Below are positions 61,250 to 64,000 of a DNA stretch of 64,000 nucleotides, one piece after another. The position numbers and the translations under genes were made by a program. Source of the DNA: Owenia fusiformis (lineage: Eukaryota; Annelida; Polychaeta; Sabellida; Oweniidae); NCBI GenBank assembly GCA_903813345.2, contig CAIIXF020000001.1, positions 27,643,915 through 27,707,914 of the forward strand, given 5' to 3'. Numbering within the stretch: position 1 is the first letter of the stretch; each line of letters opens with the position of its first letter. Below the pieces are notes generated by a model. It was not told the origin of the DNA, did no database searches, and was given only the letters and a program-made list of their open reading frames with translations.

Positions 61250-61940
61250 AAGGTCCATGTGCAGTATGGCAAATTATTTTAGACAGTCATATCTTTCACC
61301 ATGGGTACTTTCTGGCCATCAATACAGCTGTTTTTTGAAAACAATATGTTTTCTTTAAAGTGAAGTCCCCATGATAGTAAAAAACCAATCCAACTCTCTG
61401 AAAAATTATTGAATTAGGACCCTACCTTGGCACTTTTTTGAAAATGTTAGGATCATTTTCAAAAAAGAGGATCTTGTTTTTCTCAATTTAAACAAATCGG
61501 AAGTTTCTTCTTCACTATATTAACATTTTCTGAAAAGGGATGCGTATTGAAATGCGTTAAAGTTAAAAACCACATATCTCATGTTATTTTCCCATAGGGA
61601 AAACTCAAGTTTTGTTTTCAGCATAACTTTGGTCATCTAAAATTGATATCTTCAAAACCAACCTTTCAATACCATTCAACTTTTGAAGAAGCTTTAGACC
61701 CCTTGATCAATAATCTTTTCATGCAATAAAAACCAGGAAAAGAAGATCCTCTTTTGACTAAATAGGTTAAACATTTTGAAAAAAATTTCAAATAGTTTGA
61801 TTGATATTTTTATCATCATGGGTACTTCACTTGAAAGAAAACATTGATTTAATAAAAACCACTGTATTTGTGCCCAGAAAGTATTCATGGAAAAAGATAT
61901 GACTTTCTAAAATCACTTGCCATACTGCACATGGACCTTT
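61250..61940. mobile_element. Inverted-repeat element, ~690 bp, long arms
   Basis: Ends AAAGGTCCATGTGCAGTATG and, on the minus strand from 61940, the same 20 bases. The arms run inward about 200 bp (CATATCTTT, CATGGGTACTTTCTGG, GAAAACAATATGTTTTCTTT) with moderate divergence. TA lies beside the left end. No transposase frame. Placed directly after the SINE. Confidence 0.75.
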
Positions 61941-64000
61941 TGTGGTATCAACTTTTCATTTTCAAATCCATATAAAACTCTAGATTTTTCTTGATTTTTC
62001 TTAATATATGGTTTTATTGGGTATAAGTAACATGAAGGAAGAGTACTAGATCTCTCAAAATTGACTTTTATTGAGGCCCTAGGTTAGGTCATATAAACAT
62101 TTAGTTTATATAAAAAATATGAAAATGCCAAACATGAAATGTTACATGGCGAAGGTGATGTATGAAAGTGTCACTCCGATCAAATTTCTAAACTCAGATA
62201 CATATGAAAAAAATCCTTATTGTGCTTTTGTAATTCATTTAAATGAACCATTTATATTGATTTGATTTTACTATAAAGAGCTAACTGACATTGTGATTCT
62301 GACATTTCCATTGACTACGATTGTGCCAGATTTTTTTATGTCAGATTTTTTTTATGTTTAAAGTTGTTTTAACCTAGTTTGTAGGTATATTGATTAGGCC
62401 TCTACTAAGCGTACTTGCGCATACAGTGACTGCAGCTGCCTAACAAAAATAAAGTAATTGCTACTTGTAGCTGACACCATCGATGGCCTGCGCTATGGAG
62501 TCATCTTTTTTTGTGACCACATCTTGAAAAATACTTTTGACTTAAGAAATGAAGAATAATTTGTCAAAATGCCAAGACATCCATCACATTTCAACATAAT
62601 GTTTCATGTTGTCTTCCGAGGCAATTTAATTAGATACAAAAGATATTTACCAAACTGTACAATAATCCAATTCAAGGATTAATTATCTTTTTCAATCTTT
62701 TTGCATTATACATTGTATTACTAGGGTGACAGAATTGTGATGAAACTCTAATTTGGAAGATATCAAATTTTAGTGCCCAAATTTGCATTTCAGTACCTTT
62801 TCCCTTTCAAAAAGTTATTTACATAACGTAACATAAGGTAGAAAATTGTTTTTTTTGATAAACTCACGAGGGAACTCGGAGCATATAGAAACTCATCACC
62901 TTGGTTAAATTAATTTTGGGAAACTGGAGAGAAACGGTCCTAATCCATGAATTATCTGTGCGTCTGATTAATATTTACCTTTGAGGAAAATACAGTTTTA
63001 ATGGAAAATGCTGTAATTAAGGAAATTACAAGATATGACTATATAATTATTTTGCCTAAAATTTGAAGCTGGTTGTTTCTATAGATTATTGAATATATTA
63101 CAAGGTATAGGTAAACATTATGATATCTTATTACTTTTTTCTATTAAGGATTTTTGTGTTGAATATGAGCTGTCAGGCTGTCTGGGGTAGTTCAAATTTA
63201 AATTGAATGCCAATGTATGACAGTGAGTCTAAAGCATCAAAAGAATTACAAGAATCTACTGCTTATTTAAAAGCATTTAAAGCAAATTAACATCATAGTA
63301 ACATGTAACTAACCCTATTGATAGATTACAAAACACACCCTCTTTTGTGAAGTTTGAAAAACAACTATCAATGCAATGATGATGTGTTTTTTTTTTATTA
63401 AAAGTACTTTTAAACTTTTTAAAGTTTATTTGCCCTTCTATTTTGTCTCACTTTTAGTTTGTCTGCCATAGTTGCTTTGGAGAGTAGTTTATCTTTGAGA
63501 TGGCCTTGGCCTATATGCAAACACTCAATAAAATGTTCTCAATAAAATGTTACATACATATTTTTTCATATTTTTATTTTTTATATTTTCATGTTAGCAA
63601 AAATGGATTAAGTAATTGTGAGCAAATAGGAATAAAGTCCACTGTAGTGATGGGGACATAAAAAGTGAAACTAACAAGGTTCATCTCATAATTTATGGCA
63701 CTACATTACCTGGCTATCATTATGTTTATTTTGTTTATCAGTCATTGTGAGGTCAGAAAAATGTTACATAACTGTCCAATGTCAGCATTTTGTACACAAT
63801 AAAAATTAAAAAATACTATCAATGCCTCAGTAAGTAGTTGATGATAACCAATGGTTAAACAATAGAAACAACATAAATAAATAAATTTCATAAATCATTA
63901 GAATGATATTGCTGTTAAATCCTTTTACGAAATACTACCTGTGAAGTCAAACACAGATCAATGTATCCAAGAGGGGAATGTATTTATAACTTTTATTGAC

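Larger units (their letters stand above)
60508..64000. other. Probable USP24 intron / upstream region without seen exons
   Basis: The phase of the exon at 60507-60371 requires upstream coding exons, but none was recognised before the window edge. The region contains a SINE (61000-61230) and an inverted-repeat element (61250-61940). 61945-64000 is AT-rich and shows nothing I can classify. Confidence 0.6.

Overview
The window is nuclear DNA of an invertebrate animal, most likely a marine one. All five genes found are metazoan families split by GT-AG introns, intergenic DNA is AT-rich, and short non-autonomous DNA transposons, SINEs and minisatellites fill introns and gaps. No bacterial, plasmid or viral gene was seen. 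I cannot name the species; a marine deuterostome such as a hemichordate is only a guess.

Layout. (1) 515-2327, plus strand: last five coding exons of RCC2; the 5' half lies off the left edge. (2) 6827-10973, minus strand: COP9 signalosome subunit 7, six coding exons, convergent with RCC2; only the short last exon is unresolved. (3) 10974-20717: a 9.7 kb gap between the divergent COPS7 and bestrophin starts, occupied by transposable elements: a TA-flanked 981 bp element, a 1.7 kb terminal-inverted-repeat (TIR) element with a nested foldback and minisatellite, a second copy of that foldback, another foldback with GGTACC motifs, a tRNA-derived SINE and further repeats. (4) 20718-35016, plus strand: a complete bestrophin chloride-channel gene in 12 coding exons (696 codons plus stop). 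Its 7.5 kb second intron holds, on the other strand, a complete four-exon gene (22438-26216) for a secreted multidomain serine protease. (5) 35017-43756: bestrophin 3' region and intergenic DNA with a long SINE-like element. (6) 43757-60507, minus strand: the last 30 coding exons (1,579 codons plus stop) of USP24, a very large ubiquitin hydrolase; its 5' part lies beyond the right edge.

I joined each gene by hand from splice sites, and reading phase was continuous across every junction, which is the main support for the models. The genes are ordinary housekeeping or physiological genes with no sign of a joint pathway, although COPS7 (cullin deneddylation) and USP24 (deubiquitination) both act on the ubiquitin system.

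The least ordinary signals are two tandem arrays in USP24 that have copied an exon-intron boundary (51317-51600, 53 bp period, multiplying a 3' splice site; 46541-46704, about 45 bp period, multiplying a 5' splice site); a protease joining a pacifastin-like inhibitor motif, thrombospondin-like modules and an elastase-like catalytic domain, nested in an intron; a seven-copy short element ending in a perfect hairpin; two inverted copies of a SINE whose glycine-tRNA-like head carries an alanine-type AGC loop; and a 26 bp perfect palindrome that recurs in altered form.
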